In this document: piece after piece, positions 50,187-62,645 of the stretch | Position numbering within the stretch: the stretch's first letter is position 1 | Layout of the letters: every line of letters starts with the position of its first letter | NCBI GenBank assembly: GCA_964036045.1 | Contig: OZ038400.1 | Coordinates: 16,365,079 to 16,429,078 of the forward strand | Reading direction: 5' to 3' | Source of the DNA: Eutreptiella sp. 'Long Island Sound 2002' | Lineage: Eukaryota > Euglenozoa > Euglenophyceae > Eutreptiales > Eutreptiaceae | Length of the DNA: 64,000 bases | The notes under the pieces: model-generated | Databases searched by the model: none | What the model was told of the DNA's origin: nothing | What the model saw: the letters and a program-made list of their open reading frames with translations, nothing else | Program-made: the position numbers and the translations under genes

Positions 50187-53100
50187 TCAGGCTCCCTTGC
50201 ACGCGAATAACCTTATTTTCAGGTTGAACTGAACAGTGCGTGCCCGCACAATGACCTTTTCAAATTGGTATTGCCCATATCTCGACCACTCAACCCTCTG
50301 GCCAAAACAAGCTGCATCATGCTGTTCGTGTACCATACGAACCACGTCGCACGTGTAGCAGAGAATTTGCCCGAATTTGCCCGTGTGTGCAAATGTGAGG
50401 TTCAGGCTCCCTTGCACACGAGTGACGCTATTTTCAGGTTGAACTGAACAGTACGTGCCCGCACAATGCCCATTTCAAATTGGTATTGCCCATATCTCGA
50501 CCACTCAACCCCCTGGTCAAAACAAGCTGCATCATGCTTTTCGTGTACCATACGAACCACCCCGCACATGTAGCAGAGAATTTGCCCGAATTTGCCCGTG
50601 TGTGCAAATGTGAGGTTTAGGCTCCCTTGCACGCGAAGGACGCTATTTTCAGGTTGAACTGAACAGTGCGTGCCCGCACAATGACCATTTCAAATTGGTA
50701 TTGCCCATATCTCGACCACTCAACCCTCCGGCCAGAACAAGGTGCATCATGCTGTTCGCGTACCATACGAACCACGTCGCACGTGTAGCAGAGAATTTGC
50801 CCGAATTTGCCCGTGTGTGCAAATGTGAGGTTCAGGCTCCCTTGCACGTGAAGGACGCTATTTTCAGGTTGAACTGAACAGTGCGTGCCCGCACAATGCC
50901 CATTTCAAATTGGTGTTGCCCATATCGCGACCACTCAACCCTCTGGCCAGAACAAGCTGCAGCATGTTGTTCGTGTACCATACGAACCACATCGCACGTG
51001 TAGCAGAGAATTTGCCCGAATTTGCCCGTGTGTGCAAATGTGAGGTTTAGGCTCCCTTGCAGGTGAACGACGCTACGTTCAGGTTGAACTTCACGGTACG
51101 TGCCCGCACAATGCCCATTTCAAATTGGTATTGCTCATATCACAACCACTCAACCCTCCGGCCAGAACAAGGTGCATCATGCTGTTCGCGTACCATACGA
51201 ACCACGTCGCACGTGTAGCAGAGAATTTGCCCGAATTTGCCCGTGTGTGCAAATGTGAGGTTCAGGCTCCCTTGCACGTGAAGGACGCTATTTTCAGGTT
51301 GAACTGAACAGTGCGTGCCCGCACAATGCCCATTTCAAATTGGTGTTGCCCATATCGCAACCACTCAACCCTCTGGCCAGAACAAGCTGCATCATGCTGT
51401 TCGTGTACCATACGAACCACGTCGCACGTGTAGCAGAGAATTTGCCCGAATTTGCCCGTGTGTGCAAATGTGAGGTTTAGGCTCCCTTGCACGCGAAGGA
51501 CGCTATTTTCAGGTTGAACTGAACAGTGCGTGCCCGCACAATGCCCATTTCAAATTGGTGTTGCCCATATCGCGACCACTCAACCCTCTGGCCAGAACAA
51601 GCTGCATCATGCTGTTCGTGTACCATACGAACCACCCCGCACGTGTAGCAGAGAATTTGCCCGAATTTGCCCGTGTGTGCAAATGTGAGGTTTAGGCTCC
51701 CTTGCACGCGAAGGACGCTATTTTCAGGTTGAACTGAACAGTACGTGCCCGCACAATGCCCATTCCAAATTGGTATTGCCCATATCTCGACCACTCAACC
51801 CCCTGGTCAAAACAAGCTGCATCATGCTGTTCGTGTACCATACGAACCACCCCGCATATGTAGCAGAGAATTTGCCCGAATTTGCCCGGGTGTGCAAATG
51901 TGAGGTTTAGGCTCCCTTGCACGCGAAGGACGCTACTTTCAGGTTGAACTGAACAGTGCGTGCCCGCACAATGACCATATCAAATTGGTATTGCCCATAT
52001 CTCGACCACTCAACCCTCCGGCCAGAACAAGGTGCATCATGCTGTTCGCGTACCATACGAACCACGTCGCACGTGTAGCAGACAATTTGCCCGAATTTGC
52101 ACGTGTGTGCAAATGTGGGTTTTAGGCTCCCTTGCACGCGAATGACGCTATTTTCAGGTTGAACTTCACAGTACGTGCCTGCACAATGCCCATTTCAAAT
52201 TGGTATTGCCCATATCACAACCACTCAACCCTCCGGCCAGAACAAGGTGCATCATGCTGTTCGCGTACCATACGAACCACGTCGCACGTGTAGCAGAGAA
52301 TTTGCCCGAATTTGCCCGTGTGTGCAAATGTGAGGTTCAGGCTCCCTTGCACGTGAAGGACGCTATTTTCAGGTTGAACTGAATAGTGCGTGCCCGCACA
52401 ATGCCCATTTCAAATTGGTGTTGCCCATATCGCGACCACTCAACCCTCTGGCCAGAACAAGCTGCAGCATGTTGTTCGTGTACCATACGAACCACATCGC
52501 ACGTGTAGCAGAGAATTTGCCCGAATTTGCCCGTGTGTGCAAATGTGAGGTTTAGGCTCCCTTGCAGGTGAACGACGCTACGTTCAGGTTGAACTTCACA
52601 GTACGTCCCCACACAATGCCCATTTCAAATTGGTATTGCTCATATCACAACCACTCAACCCTCCGGCCAGAACAAGGTGCATCATGCTGTTCGCGTACCA
52701 TACGAACCACGTCGCACGTGTAGCAGAGAATTTGCCCGAATTTGCCCGTGTGTGCAAATGTGAGGTTCACGCTCCCTTGCACGTGAAGGACGCTATTTTC
52801 AGGTTGAACTGAACAGTGCGTGCCCGCACAATGCCCATTTCAAATTGGTGTTGCCCATATCGCGACCACTCAACCCTCTGGCCAGAACAAGCTGCATCAT
52901 GCTGTTCGTGTACCATACGAACCACGTCGCACGTGTAGCAGAGAATTTGCCCGAATTTGCCCGTGTGTGCAAATGTGAGGTTTAGGCTCCCTTGCACACG
53001 AGTGACGCTATTTTCAGGTTGAACTCAACAGTACGTGCCCGCACAATGACCATTTCAAATTGGTATTGCCCATATCTCGACCACTCAACCCTCTGGCCAA

Positions 53101-53679
53101 AACAAGGTGCATCATGATGTTGGTGTACCATACGAACCACCCCGCACGTGTAGCAGAGAATTTGCCCGAATTTGCCCGTGTGTGCAAATGTGAGGTTTAG
53201 GCTCCCTTGCACGCGAAGGACGCTATTTTCAGGTTGAACTGAACAGTGCGTGCCCGCACAATGATCATTTCAAATTGGTATTGCCCATATCTCGACCACT
53301 CAACCCTCTGGCCAAAACAAGGTGCATCATGATGTTCGTGTACCATACGAACCACCCCGCACGTGTAGCAGAGAATTTGCCCGAATTTGCCCGTGTGCGC
53401 AAATGTGAGGTTCAGGCTCCCTTGCACGCGAATAACCTTATTTCCAGGTTGAACCGAACAGTACGTGCCCGCACAATGCCGATTTCAAATTGGTATTGCC
53501 CATATCTCGACCACTTAGCCCTCTGGCCAGAACAAGCTGCAGCATGTTGTTCGTGTACCATATGAACCACATCGCACGTGTAGCAGAGAATTTGCCCGAA
53601 TTTGCCCGTGTGTGCAAATGTGAGGTTTAGGCTCCCTTGCACGCGAAGGATGCTATTTTCAGGTTGAACTGAACAGTGC

Positions 53680-54451
53680 GTGCCCGCACAATGCCCATTT
53701 CAAATTGGTATTGCCCATATCTCGACCACTCAACCCTCTGGCCAGAACAAGCTGCATCATGCTGTTAGTGTACCATACGAACCACGTCGCACGTGTAGCA
53801 GAGAATTTGGCCGAATTGGCACGTGTGTGCATATGTGGGTTTTAGGCTCCCTTGCACGTGAAGGACGCTATTTTCAGGTTGAACTGAACAGTGCGTGCCC
53901 GCACAATGCCCATTTCAAATTGGTATTGCCCATATCGCGACCACTTAGCCCTCTGGCCAGAACAAGCTGCAGCATGTTGTTCGTGTACCATACGAACCAC
54001 ATCGCACGTGTAGCAGAGAATTTGCCCGAATTTGCCCGTGTGTGCAAATGTGAGGTTTAGGCTCCCTTGCACGCGAAGGATGCTATTTTCAGGTTGAACT
54101 GAACAGTGCGTGCCCGCACAATGCCCATTTCAAATTGGTCTTGCCCATATCTCGACCACTCAACCCTCTGGCCAGAACAAGCTGCATCATGCGGTTAGTG
54201 TACCATACGAACCACGTCGCACGTGTAGCAGAGAATTTGCCCGAATTGGCACGTGTGTGCATATGTGGGTTTTAGGCTCCCTTGCACGTGAAGGACGCTA
54301 TTTTCAGGTCGAACTGAACAGTGCGTGCCCGCACAATGCCCCTTTCAAATTGGTATTGCCCATATCGCGACCACTCAACCCTCTGGCCATGTTGTTCGTG
54401 TACCATACAAACCACGTCGCACGTGTAGCAGAGAATTTGCCCGAATTTGCC
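53680..54451 (+). repeat. Right edge of the 215-bp array, diverged and truncated
   Basis: A two-unit (430-bp) repeat is visible: 53680 onward matches 54110 onward, including the rare GTTAGTGTACC and GCATATGTGGG variants. The next unit has lost 15 bp between 54389 and 54390 (GAACAAGCTGCAGCA of its neighbours). The final unit breaks off at GAATTTGCCC, where the 403-bp satellite resumes. Degenerate edge units are common at array borders. Confidence 0.75.
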
Positions 54452-54488
54452 CGGAGGCCAACCCTTTAGAGTCGCTACCCAGGGGGCT
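54452..54488 (+). repeat. 37-bp direct duplication, right of the 215-bp satellite block
   Basis: Identical to 31138-31174. The preceding bases CCCG come from the 215-bp satellite and the 403-bp unit continues normally after 54488. The two copies are exactly 23314 bp apart. Subtracting the 37-bp duplication leaves 23277 bp of foreign satellite between them. Confidence 0.9.
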
Positions 54489-57400
54489 TGGCCAAAAATG
54501 GCCTTCCTGCCCTGTCTTTGGACGTATTATGCCTAGCCTGTGTGGCGGCTGTCCGGACCGTAGGGTGGTCAGTCTGGGGGCTTTTTGGTCAATGTTTGAT
54601 TAAGCAAGTTGACTTTGATTCGGGGCTCGCCTATGTCTTACAGCAGCGGATACCGTTTTACCGGTGGTCCAAATCCCAATTGTATGGTGCATGGCGTACC
54701 CATGAACCTGATTCCATGCTTCCAAGCTTCAAAACTGCTATCTAGAGGGCAAATTGGAGGCCGGGACCCTCTTTTTTGAAATCTTTGGGGCTGAAGGCCG
54801 CCAGGCCTTCAGCCGCCCGCCCGCCTTCGCCCACGCCTTAGCCGAAGCCAAAGGCGGAGGCCAACCCTTTAGAGTCGCTACCCAGGGGGCTTGGCCAAAA
54901 ATGGCCTTCCTGCCCTGTCTTTGGACGTATTATGCCTAGCCTGTGTGGCGGCTGTCCGGACCGTAGGGTGGTCAGTCTGGGGGCTTTTTGGTCAATGTTT
55001 GATTAAGCAAGTTGACTTTGATTCGGGGCTCGCCTATGTCTTACAGCAGCGGATACCGTTTTACCGGTGGTCCAAATCCCAATTGTATGGTGCATGGCGT
55101 ACCCATGAACCTGATTCCATGCTTCCAAGCTTCAAAACTGCTATCTAGAGGGCAAATTGGAGGCCGGGACCCTCTTTTTTGAAATCTTTGGGGCTGAAGG
55201 CCGCCAGGCCTTCAGCCGCCCGCCCGCCTTCGCCCACGCCTTAGCCGAAGCCAAAGGCGGAGGCCAACCCTTTAGAGTCGCTACCCAGGGGGCTTGGCCA
55301 AAAATGGCCTTCCTGCCCTGTCTTTGGACGTATTATGCCTAGCCTGTGTGGCGGCTGTCCGGACCGTAGGGTGGTCAGTCTGGGGGCTTTTTGGTCAATG
55401 TTTGATTAAGCAAGTTGACTTTGATTCGGGGCTCGCCTATGTCTTACAGCAGCGGATACCGTTTTACCGGTGGTCCAAATCCCAATTGTATGGTGCATGG
55501 CGTACCCATGAACCTGATTCCATGCTTCCAAGCTTCAAAACTGCTATCTAGAGGGCAAATTGGAGGCCGGGACCCTCTTTTTTGAAATCTTTGGGGCTGA
55601 AGGCCGCCAGGCCTTCAGCCGCCCGCCCGCCTTCGCCCACGCCTTAGCCGAAGCCAAAGGCGGAGGCCAACCCTTTAGAGTCGCTACCCAGGGGGCTTGG
55701 CCAAAAATGTTCTTCCTGCCCTGTCTTTGGACGTATTATGCCTAGCCTGTGTGGCGGCTGTCCGGACCGTAGGGTGGTCAGTCTGGGGGCTTTTTGGTCA
55801 ATGTTTGATTAAGCAAGTTGACTTTGATTCGGGGCTCGCCTATGTCTTACAGCAGCGGATACCGTTTTACCGGTGGTCCAAATCCCAATTGTATGGTGCA
55901 TGGCGTACCCATGAACCTGATTCCATGCTTCCAAGCTTCAAAACTGCTATCTAGAGGGCAAATTGGAGGCCGGGACCCTCTTTTTTGAAATCTTTGGGGC
56001 TGAAGGCCGCCAGGCCTTCAACCGCCCGCCCGCCTTCGCCCACGCCTTAGCCGAAGCCAAAGGCGGAGGCCAACCCTTTAGAGTCGCTACCCAGGGGGCT
56101 TGGCCAAAAATGGCCTTCCTGCCCTGTCTTTGGACGTATTATGCCTAGCCTGTGTGGCGGCTGTCCGGACCGTAGGGTGGTCAGTCCTGGGGCTTTTTGG
56201 TCAATGTTTGATTAAGCAAGTTGACTTTGATTCGGGGCTCGCCTATGTCTTACAGCAGCGGATACCGTTTTACCGGTGGTCCAAATCCCAATTGTATGGT
56301 GCATGGCGTACCCATGAACCTGATTCCATGCTTCCAAGCTTCAAAACTGCTATCTAGAGGGCAAATTGGAGGCCGGGACCCTCTTTTTTGAAATCTTTGG
56401 GGCTGAAGGCCGCCAGGCCTTCAGCCGCCCGCCCGCCTTCGCCCACGCCTTAGCCGAAGCCAAAGGCGGAGGCCAACCCTTTAGAGTCGCTACCCAGGGG
56501 GCTTGGCCAAAAATGGCCTTCCTGCCCTGGTTTTGGACGTATTATGCCTAGCCTGTGTGGCGGCTGTCCGGACCGTAGGGTGGTCAGTCTGGGGGCTTTT
56601 TGGTCAATGTTTGATTAAGCAAGTTGACTTTGATTCGGGGCTCGGCTATGTCTTACAGCAGCGGATACCGTTTTACCGGTGGTCCAAATCCCAATTGTAT
56701 GGTGCATGGCGTACCCATGAACCTGATTCCATGCTTCCAAGCTTCAAAACTGCTATCTAGAGGGCAAGTTGGAGGCCGGGACCCTCTTTTTTGAAATCTT
56801 TGGGCCTGAAGGCCGCCAGGCCTTCAGCCGCCCGCCCGCCTTCGCCCACGCCTTAGCCGAAGCCAAAGGCGGAGGCCAACCCTTTAGAGTCGCTACCCAG
56901 GGGGCTTGGCCAAAAATGGCCTTCCTGCCCTGTCTTTGGACGTATTATGCCTAGCCTGTGTGGCGGCTGTCCGGACCGTAGGGTGGTCAGTCAGGGGGCT
57001 TTTTGGTCAATGTTTGATTAAGCAAGTTGACTTTGATTCGGGGCTCGCCTATGTCTTACAGCAGCGGATACCGTTTTACCGGTGGTCCAAATCCCAATTG
57101 TATGGTGCATGGCGTGCCCATGAACCTGATTCCATGCTTCCAAGCTTCAAAACTGCTATCTAGAGGGCAAATTGGAGGCCGGGACCCTCTTTTTTGAAAT
57201 CTTTGGGCCTGAAGGCCGCCAGGCCTTCAGCCGCCCGCCCGCCTTCGCCCACGCCTTAGCCGAAGCCAAAGGCGGAGGCCAACCCTTTAGAGTCGCTACC
57301 CAGGGGGCTTGGCCAAAAATGGCCTTCCTGCCCTGTCTTTGGACGTATTATGCCTAGCCTGTGTGGCGGCTGTCCGGACCGTAGGGTGGTCAGTCTGGGG

Positions 57401-58205
57401 GCTTTTTGGTCAATGTTTGATTAAGCAAGTTGACTTTGATTCGGGGCTCGCCTATGTCTTACAGCAGCGGATACCGTTTTACCGGTGGTCCAAATCCCAA
57501 TTGTATGGTGCATGGCGTGCCCATGAACCTGATTCCATGCTTCCAAGCTTCAAAACTGCTATCTAGAGGGCAAGTTGGAGGCCGGGACCCTCTTTTTTGA
57601 AATCTTTGGGCCTGAAGGCCGCCAGGCCTTCAGCCGCCCGCCCGCCTTCGCCCACGCCTTAGCCGAAGCCAAAGGCGGAGGCCAACCCTTTAGAGTCGCT
57701 ACCCAGGGGGCTTGGCCAAAAATGGCCTTCCTGCCCTGTCTTTGGACGTATTATGCCTAGCCTGTGTGGCGGCTGTCCGGACCGTAGGGTGGTCAGTCTG
57801 GGGGCTTTTTGGTCAATGTTTGATTAAGCAAGTTGACTTTGATTCGGGGCTCGCCTATGTCTTACAGCAGCGGATACCGTTTTACCGGTGGTCCAAATCC
57901 CAATTGTATGGTGCATGGCGTACCCATGAACCTGATTCCATGCTTCCAAGCTTCAAAACTGCTATCTAGAGGGCAAGTTGGAGGCCGGGACCCTCTTTTT
58001 TGAAATCTTTGGGCCTGAAGGCCGCCAGGCCTTCAGCCGCCCGCCCGCCTTCGCCCACGCCTTAGCCGAAGCCAAAGGCGGAGGCCAACCCTTTAGAGTC
58101 GCTACCCAGGGGGCTTGGCCAAAAATGGCCTTCCTGCCCTGTCTTTGGACGTATTATGCCTAGCCTGTGTGGCGGCTGTCCGGACCGTAGGGTGGTCAGT
58201 CTGGG

Positions 58206-59815
58206 GGTTTTTGGTCAATGTTTCATTAAGCAAGTTGACTTTGATTCGGGGCTCGCCTATGTCTTACAGCAGCGGATACCGTTTTACCGGTGGTCCAAAT
58301 CCCAATTGTATGGTGCATGGCGTGCCCATGAACCTGATTCCATGCTTCCAAGCTTCAAAACTGCTATCTAGAGGGCAAATTGGAGGCCGGGACCCTCTTT
58401 TTTGAAATCTTTGGGCCTGAAGGCCGCCAGGCCTTCAGCCGCCCACCCGCCTTCGCCCACGCCTTAGCCGAAGCCAAAGGCGGAGGCCAACCCTTTAGAG
58501 TCGCTACCCAGGGGGCTTGGCCAAAAATGGCCTTCCTGCCCTGTCTTTGGACGTATTATGCCTAGCCTGTGTGGCGGCTGTCCGGACCGTAGGGTGGTCA
58601 GTCTGGGGGCTTTTTGGTCAATGTTTGATTCAGCAAGTTGACTTTGATTCGGGGCTCGCCTATGTCTTACAGCAGCGGATACCGTTTCACCGGTGGTCCA
58701 AATCCCAATTGTATGGTGCATGGCGTACCCATGAACCTGATTCCATGCTTCCAAGCTTCAAAACTGCTATCTAGAGGGCAAATTGGAGGCCGGGACCCTC
58801 TTTTTTGAAATCTTTGGGGCTGAAGGCCGCCAGGCCTTCAGCCGCCCACCCGCCTTCGCCCACGCCTTAGCCGAAGCCAAAGGCGGAGGCCAACCCTTTA
58901 GAGTCGCTACCCAGGGGGCTTGGCCAAAAATGGCCTTCCTGCCCTGTCTTTGGACGTATTATGCCTAGCCTGTGTGGCGGCTGTCCGGACCGTAGGGTGG
59001 TCAGTCTGGGGGTTTTTGGTCAATGTTTCATTAAGCAAGTTGACTTTGATTCGGGGCTCGCCTATGTCTTACAGCAGCGGATACCGTTTTACCGGTGGTC
59101 CAAATCCCAATTGTATGGTGCATGGCGTGCCCATGAACCTGATTCCATGCTTCCAAGCTTCAAAACTGCTATCTAGAGGGCAAATTGGAGGCCGGGACCC
59201 TCTTTTTTGAAATCTTTGGGCCTGAAGGCCGCCAGGCCTTCAGCCGCCCACCCGCCTTCGCCCACGCCTTAGCCGAAGCCAAAGGCGGAGGCCAACCCTT
59301 TAGAGTCGCTACCCAGGGGGCTTGGCCAAAAATGGCCTTCCTGCCCTGTCTTTGGACGTATTATGCCTAGCCTGTGTGGCGGCTGTCCGGACCGTAGGGT
59401 GGTCAGTCTGGGGGCTTTTTGGTCAATGTTTGATTCAGCAAGTTGACTTTGATTCGGGGCTCGCCTATGTCTTACAGCAGCGGATACCGTTTCACCGGTG
59501 GTCCAAATCCCAATTGTATGGTGCATGGCGTACCCATGAACCTGATTCCATGCTTCCAAGCTTCAAAACTGCTATCTAGAGGGCAAATTGGAGGCCGGGA
59601 CCCTCTTTTTTGAAATCTTTGGGGCTGAAGGCCGCCAGGCCTTCAGCCGCCCACCCGCCTTCGCCCACGCCTTAGCCGAAGCCAAAGGCGGAGGCCAACC
59701 CTTTAGAGTCGCTACCCAGGGGGCTTGGCCAAAAATGGCCTTCCTGCCCTGTCTTTGGACGTATTATGCCTAGCCTGTGTGGCGGCTGTCCGGACCGTAG
59801 GGTGGTCAGTCTGGG
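58206..59815 (+). repeat. 805-bp dimer duplication marked by a 1-bp deletion
   Basis: GGGGGTTTTTGG (normally GGGGGCTTTTTGG) together with GTTTCATT occurs at about 58206 and 59011. GATTCAGCAAG with GTTTCACC occurs in the following units at about 58630 and 59435. Both pairs are 805 bp apart (2 x 403 minus 1), so a dimer including one deletion was duplicated. The GATTCAGCAAG type appears again in the unit at 60797, 4 units after 59185, suggesting a 1612-bp tetramer period up to the array end. Confidence 0.75.
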
Positions 59816-62495
59816 GGCTTTTTGGTCAATGTTTGATTAAGCAAGTTGACTTTGATTCGGGGCTCGCCTATGTCTTACAGCAGCGGATACCGTTTTACCG
59901 GTGGTCCAAATCCCAATTGTATGGTGCATGGCGTGCCCATGAACCTGATTCCATGCTTCCAAGCTTCAAAACTGCTATCTAGAGGGCAAATTGGAGGCCG
60001 GGACCCTCTTTTTTGAAATCTTTGGGGCTGAAGGCCGCCAGGCCTTCAGCCGCCCACCCGCCTTCGCCCACGCCTTAGCCGAAGCCAAAGGCGGAGGCCA
60101 ACCCTTTAGAGTCGCTACCCAGGGGGCTTGGCCAAAAATGGCCTTCCTGCCCTGTCTTTGGACGTATTATGCCTAGCCTGTGTGGCGGCTGTCCGGACCG
60201 TAGGGTGGTCAGTCTGGGGGCTTTTTGGTCAATGTTTGATTAAGCAAGTTGACTTTGATTCGGGGCTCGCCTATGTCTTACAGCAGCGGATACCGTTTTA
60301 CCGGTGGTCCAAATCCCAATTGTATGGTGCATGGCGTACCCATGAACCTGATTCCATGCTTCCAAGCTTCAAAACTGCTATCTAGAGGGCAAATTGGAGG
60401 CCGGGACCCTCTTTTTTGAAATCTTTGGGCCTGAAGGCCGCCAGGCCTTCAGCCGCCCGCCCGCCTTCGCCCACGCCTTAGCCGAAGCCAAAGGCGGAGG
60501 CCAACCCTTTAGAGTCGCTACCCAGGGGGCTTGGCCAAAAATGGCCTTCCTGCCCTGTCTTTGGACGTATTATGCCTAGCCTGTGTGGCGGCTGTCCGGA
60601 CCGTAGAGTGGTCAGTCTGGGGGCTTTTTGGTCAATGTTTGATTAAGCAAGTTGACTTTGATTCGGGGCTCGCCTATGTCTTACAGCAGCGGATACCGTT
60701 TTACCGGTGGTCCAAATCCCAATTGTATGGTGCATGGCGTGCCCATGAACCTGATTCCATGCTTCCAAGCTTCAAAACTGCTATCTAGAGGGCAAATTGG
60801 AGGCCGGGACCCTCTTTTTTGAAATCTTTGGGCCTGAAGGCCGCCAGGCCTTCAGCCGCCCACCCGCCTTCGCCCACGCCTTAGCCGAAGCCAAAGGCGG
60901 AGGCCAACCCTTTAGAGTCGCTACCCAGGGGGCTTGGCCAAAAATGGCCTTCCTGCCCTGTCTTTGGACGTATTATGCCTAGCCTGTGTGCCGTCTGTCC
61001 GGACCGTAGGGTGGTCAGTCTGGGGGCTTTTTGGTCAATGTTTGATTCAGCAAGTTGACTTTGATTCGGGGCTCGCCTATGTCTTACAGCAGCGGATACC
61101 GTTTCACCGGTGGTCCAAATCCCAATTGTATGGTGCATGGCGTACCCATGAACCTGATTCCATGCTTCCAAGCTTCAAAACTGCTATCTAGAGGGCAAAT
61201 TGGAGGCCGGGACCCTCTTTTTTGAAATCTTTGGGGCTGAAGGCCGCCAGGCCTTCAGCCGCCCACCCGCCTTCGCCCACGCCTTAGCCGAAGCCAAAGG
61301 CGGAGGCCAACCCTTTAGAGTCGCTACCCAGGGGGCTTGGCCAAAAATGGCCTTCCTGCCCTGTCTTTGGACGTATTATGCCTAGCCTGTGTGGCGGCTG
61401 TCCGGACCGTAGGGTGGTCAGTCTGGGGGCTTTTTGGTCAATGTTTGATTAAGCAAGTTGACTTTGATTCGGGGCTCGCCTATGTCTTACAGCAGCGGAT
61501 ACCGTTTTACCGGTGGTCCAAATCCCAATTGTATGGTGCATGGCGTGCCCATGAACCTGATTCCATGCTTCCAAGCTTCAAAACTGCTATCTAGAGGGCA
61601 AATTGGAGGCCGGGACCCTCTTTTTTGAAATCTTTGGGGCTGAAGGCCGCCAGGCCTTCAGCCGCCCACCCGCCTTCGCCCACGCCTTAGCCGAAGCCAA
61701 AGGCGGAGGCCAACCCTTTAGAGTCGCTACCCAGGGGGCTTGGCCAAAAATGGCCTTCCTGCCCTGTCTTTGGACGTATTATGCCTAGCCTGTGTGGCGG
61801 CTGTCCGGACCGTAGGGTGGTCAGTCTGGGGGCTTTTTGGTCAATGTTTGATTAAGCAAGTTGACTTTGATTCGGGGCTCGCCTATGTCTTACAGCAGCG
61901 GATACCGTTTTACCGGTGGTCCAAATCCCAATTGTATGGTGCATGGCGTGCCCATGAACCTGATTCCATGCTTCCAAGCTTCAAAACTGCTATCTAGAGG
62001 GCAAATTGGAGGCCGGGACCCTCTTTTTTGAAATCTTTGGGCCTGAAGGCCGCCAGGCCTTCAGCCGCCCACCCGCCTTCGCCCACGCCTTAGCCGAAGC
62101 CAAAGGCGGAGGCCAACCCTTTAGAGTCGCTACCCAGGGGGCTTGGCCAAAAATGGCCTTCCTGCCCTGTCTTTGGAAGTATTATGCCTAGCCTGTGTGG
62201 CGGCTGTCCGGACCGTAGGGTGGTCAGTCTGGGGGCTTTTTGGTCAATGTTTGATTAAGCAAGTTGACTTTGATTCGGGGCTCGCCTATGTCTTACAGCA
62301 GCGGATACCGTTTTACCGGTGGTCCAAATCCCAATTGTATGGTGCATGGCGTACCCATGAACCTGATTCCATGCTTCCAAGCTTCAAAACTGCTATCTAG
62401 AGGGCAAGTTGGAGGCCGGGACCCTCTTTTTTGAAATCTTTGGGCCTGAAGGCCGCCAGGCCTTCAGCCGCCCGCCCGCCTTCGCCCACGCCCGA

Positions 62496-62513
62496 AGTTT
62501 TCCATAAAAAACT
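62496..62513. repeat. Small inverted repeat at the satellite/element boundary
   Basis: AGTTTT and AAAACT arms are separated by 6 nt (CCATAA), immediately after the last satellite bases. It could belong to the element's terminus. It is short enough to be chance. Confidence 0.4.
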
Positions 62514-62521
62514 GAGGTTTT

Positions 62522-62590
62522 GGGGGGGGGGGGGGGGTACAGTGGCAGTGGCAGTGGCAGAGACTGAGGCTGACCGCCCCCCCCCCCCCC
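62522..62590 (+). promoter_or_regulatory. G16 / C14 complementary tracts in the leader
   Basis: G16 (62522-62537) and C14 (62577-62590) lie 39 nt apart and 55 nt before the ATG. On a transcript they could pair into an all-GC stem of up to 14 bp; the G tract alone could stack as a quadruplex. The loop contains three tandem GGCAGT-type hexamers. A regulatory role is inference, and homopolymers of this size are also prone to length error in sequencing. Confidence 0.45.
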
Positions 62591-62645
62591 TGTGCTTCCC
62601 AGTTGATGCTTTTCTTCTGACTGTGCTTTCGGGGGGACTACTACC

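Larger units (their letters stand above)
31175..54451 (+). repeat. 215-bp satellite array (about 108 units) embedded in the 403-bp array
   Basis: Head-to-tail tandem array in one orientation with a basic period of 215 bp; some units have 1-2 bp deletions (near 31683, and at GTGTACAGAG-type units such as 37462 and 38967). It shows no overall similarity to the 403-bp satellite beyond short words such as TGGCCAAAA. Subfamilies are distinguished by GAACTGAACAGTGCG, GAACTTCACAGTACG or GAACCGAACAGTACG after the GGTT motif, and by CTGGTCAAAACAAGG, CTGGCCAAAACAAGG or CCGGCCAGAACAAG. Overlapping open stretches of 60 to 137 codons exist on both strands, but they mostly start with GTG or TTG and change frame from unit to unit. 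No gene is supported. Confidence 0.97.
54452..62495 (+). repeat. 403-bp satellite array, right segment (19 full units plus partial ends)
   Basis: Same monomer and orientation as the left array. Full units start at 54754 and run to 62408; a last partial unit ends near 62495. The first units carry many private changes (AAAATGTTC at 55709, CTTCAACCG at 56018, CAGTCCTGG at 56184, CCCTGGTTTTGG at 56526). Several later units have GGCAAGTTGG instead of GGCAAATTGG. Two units are 402 bp (next entry). The segment ends at CGCCCACGCCCGAAG, where the normal unit reads CGCCCACGCCTTAGCCGAAG, so the break shares a short CGAAG homology with the next sequence. Confidence 0.97.
62496..62645 (+). other. Unique leader between satellite array and Gag-like ORF
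   Basis: This is the first non-satellite sequence. It starts with a small inverted repeat (AGTTTT/AAAACT, 62496-62513), then G16 (62522-62537), an AGTGGC-type hexamer repeat (about 62541-62560), C14 (62577-62590), a pyrimidine-rich stretch and G6 (62631-62636). The ATG of the Gag-like ORF follows at 62646 with A at -3. I see no recognisable long terminal repeat, primer-binding site, TATA box or splice signal. If the element has a terminal repeat it is either very short or was cut off at the satellite boundary. Confidence 0.6.

Noticed and set aside
31175-54451. CRISPR-like repeat-spacer array
   Set aside because: There are no unique spacers between short repeats. The whole 215-bp unit repeats continuously and no cas-like gene is present.
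31138-54488. Interpreting the 37-bp flank as proof of transposase-type target duplication
   Set aside because: The host sequence is itself a tandem repeat, so any staggered join between two units gives an identical flank. It is kept only as one of several explanations.
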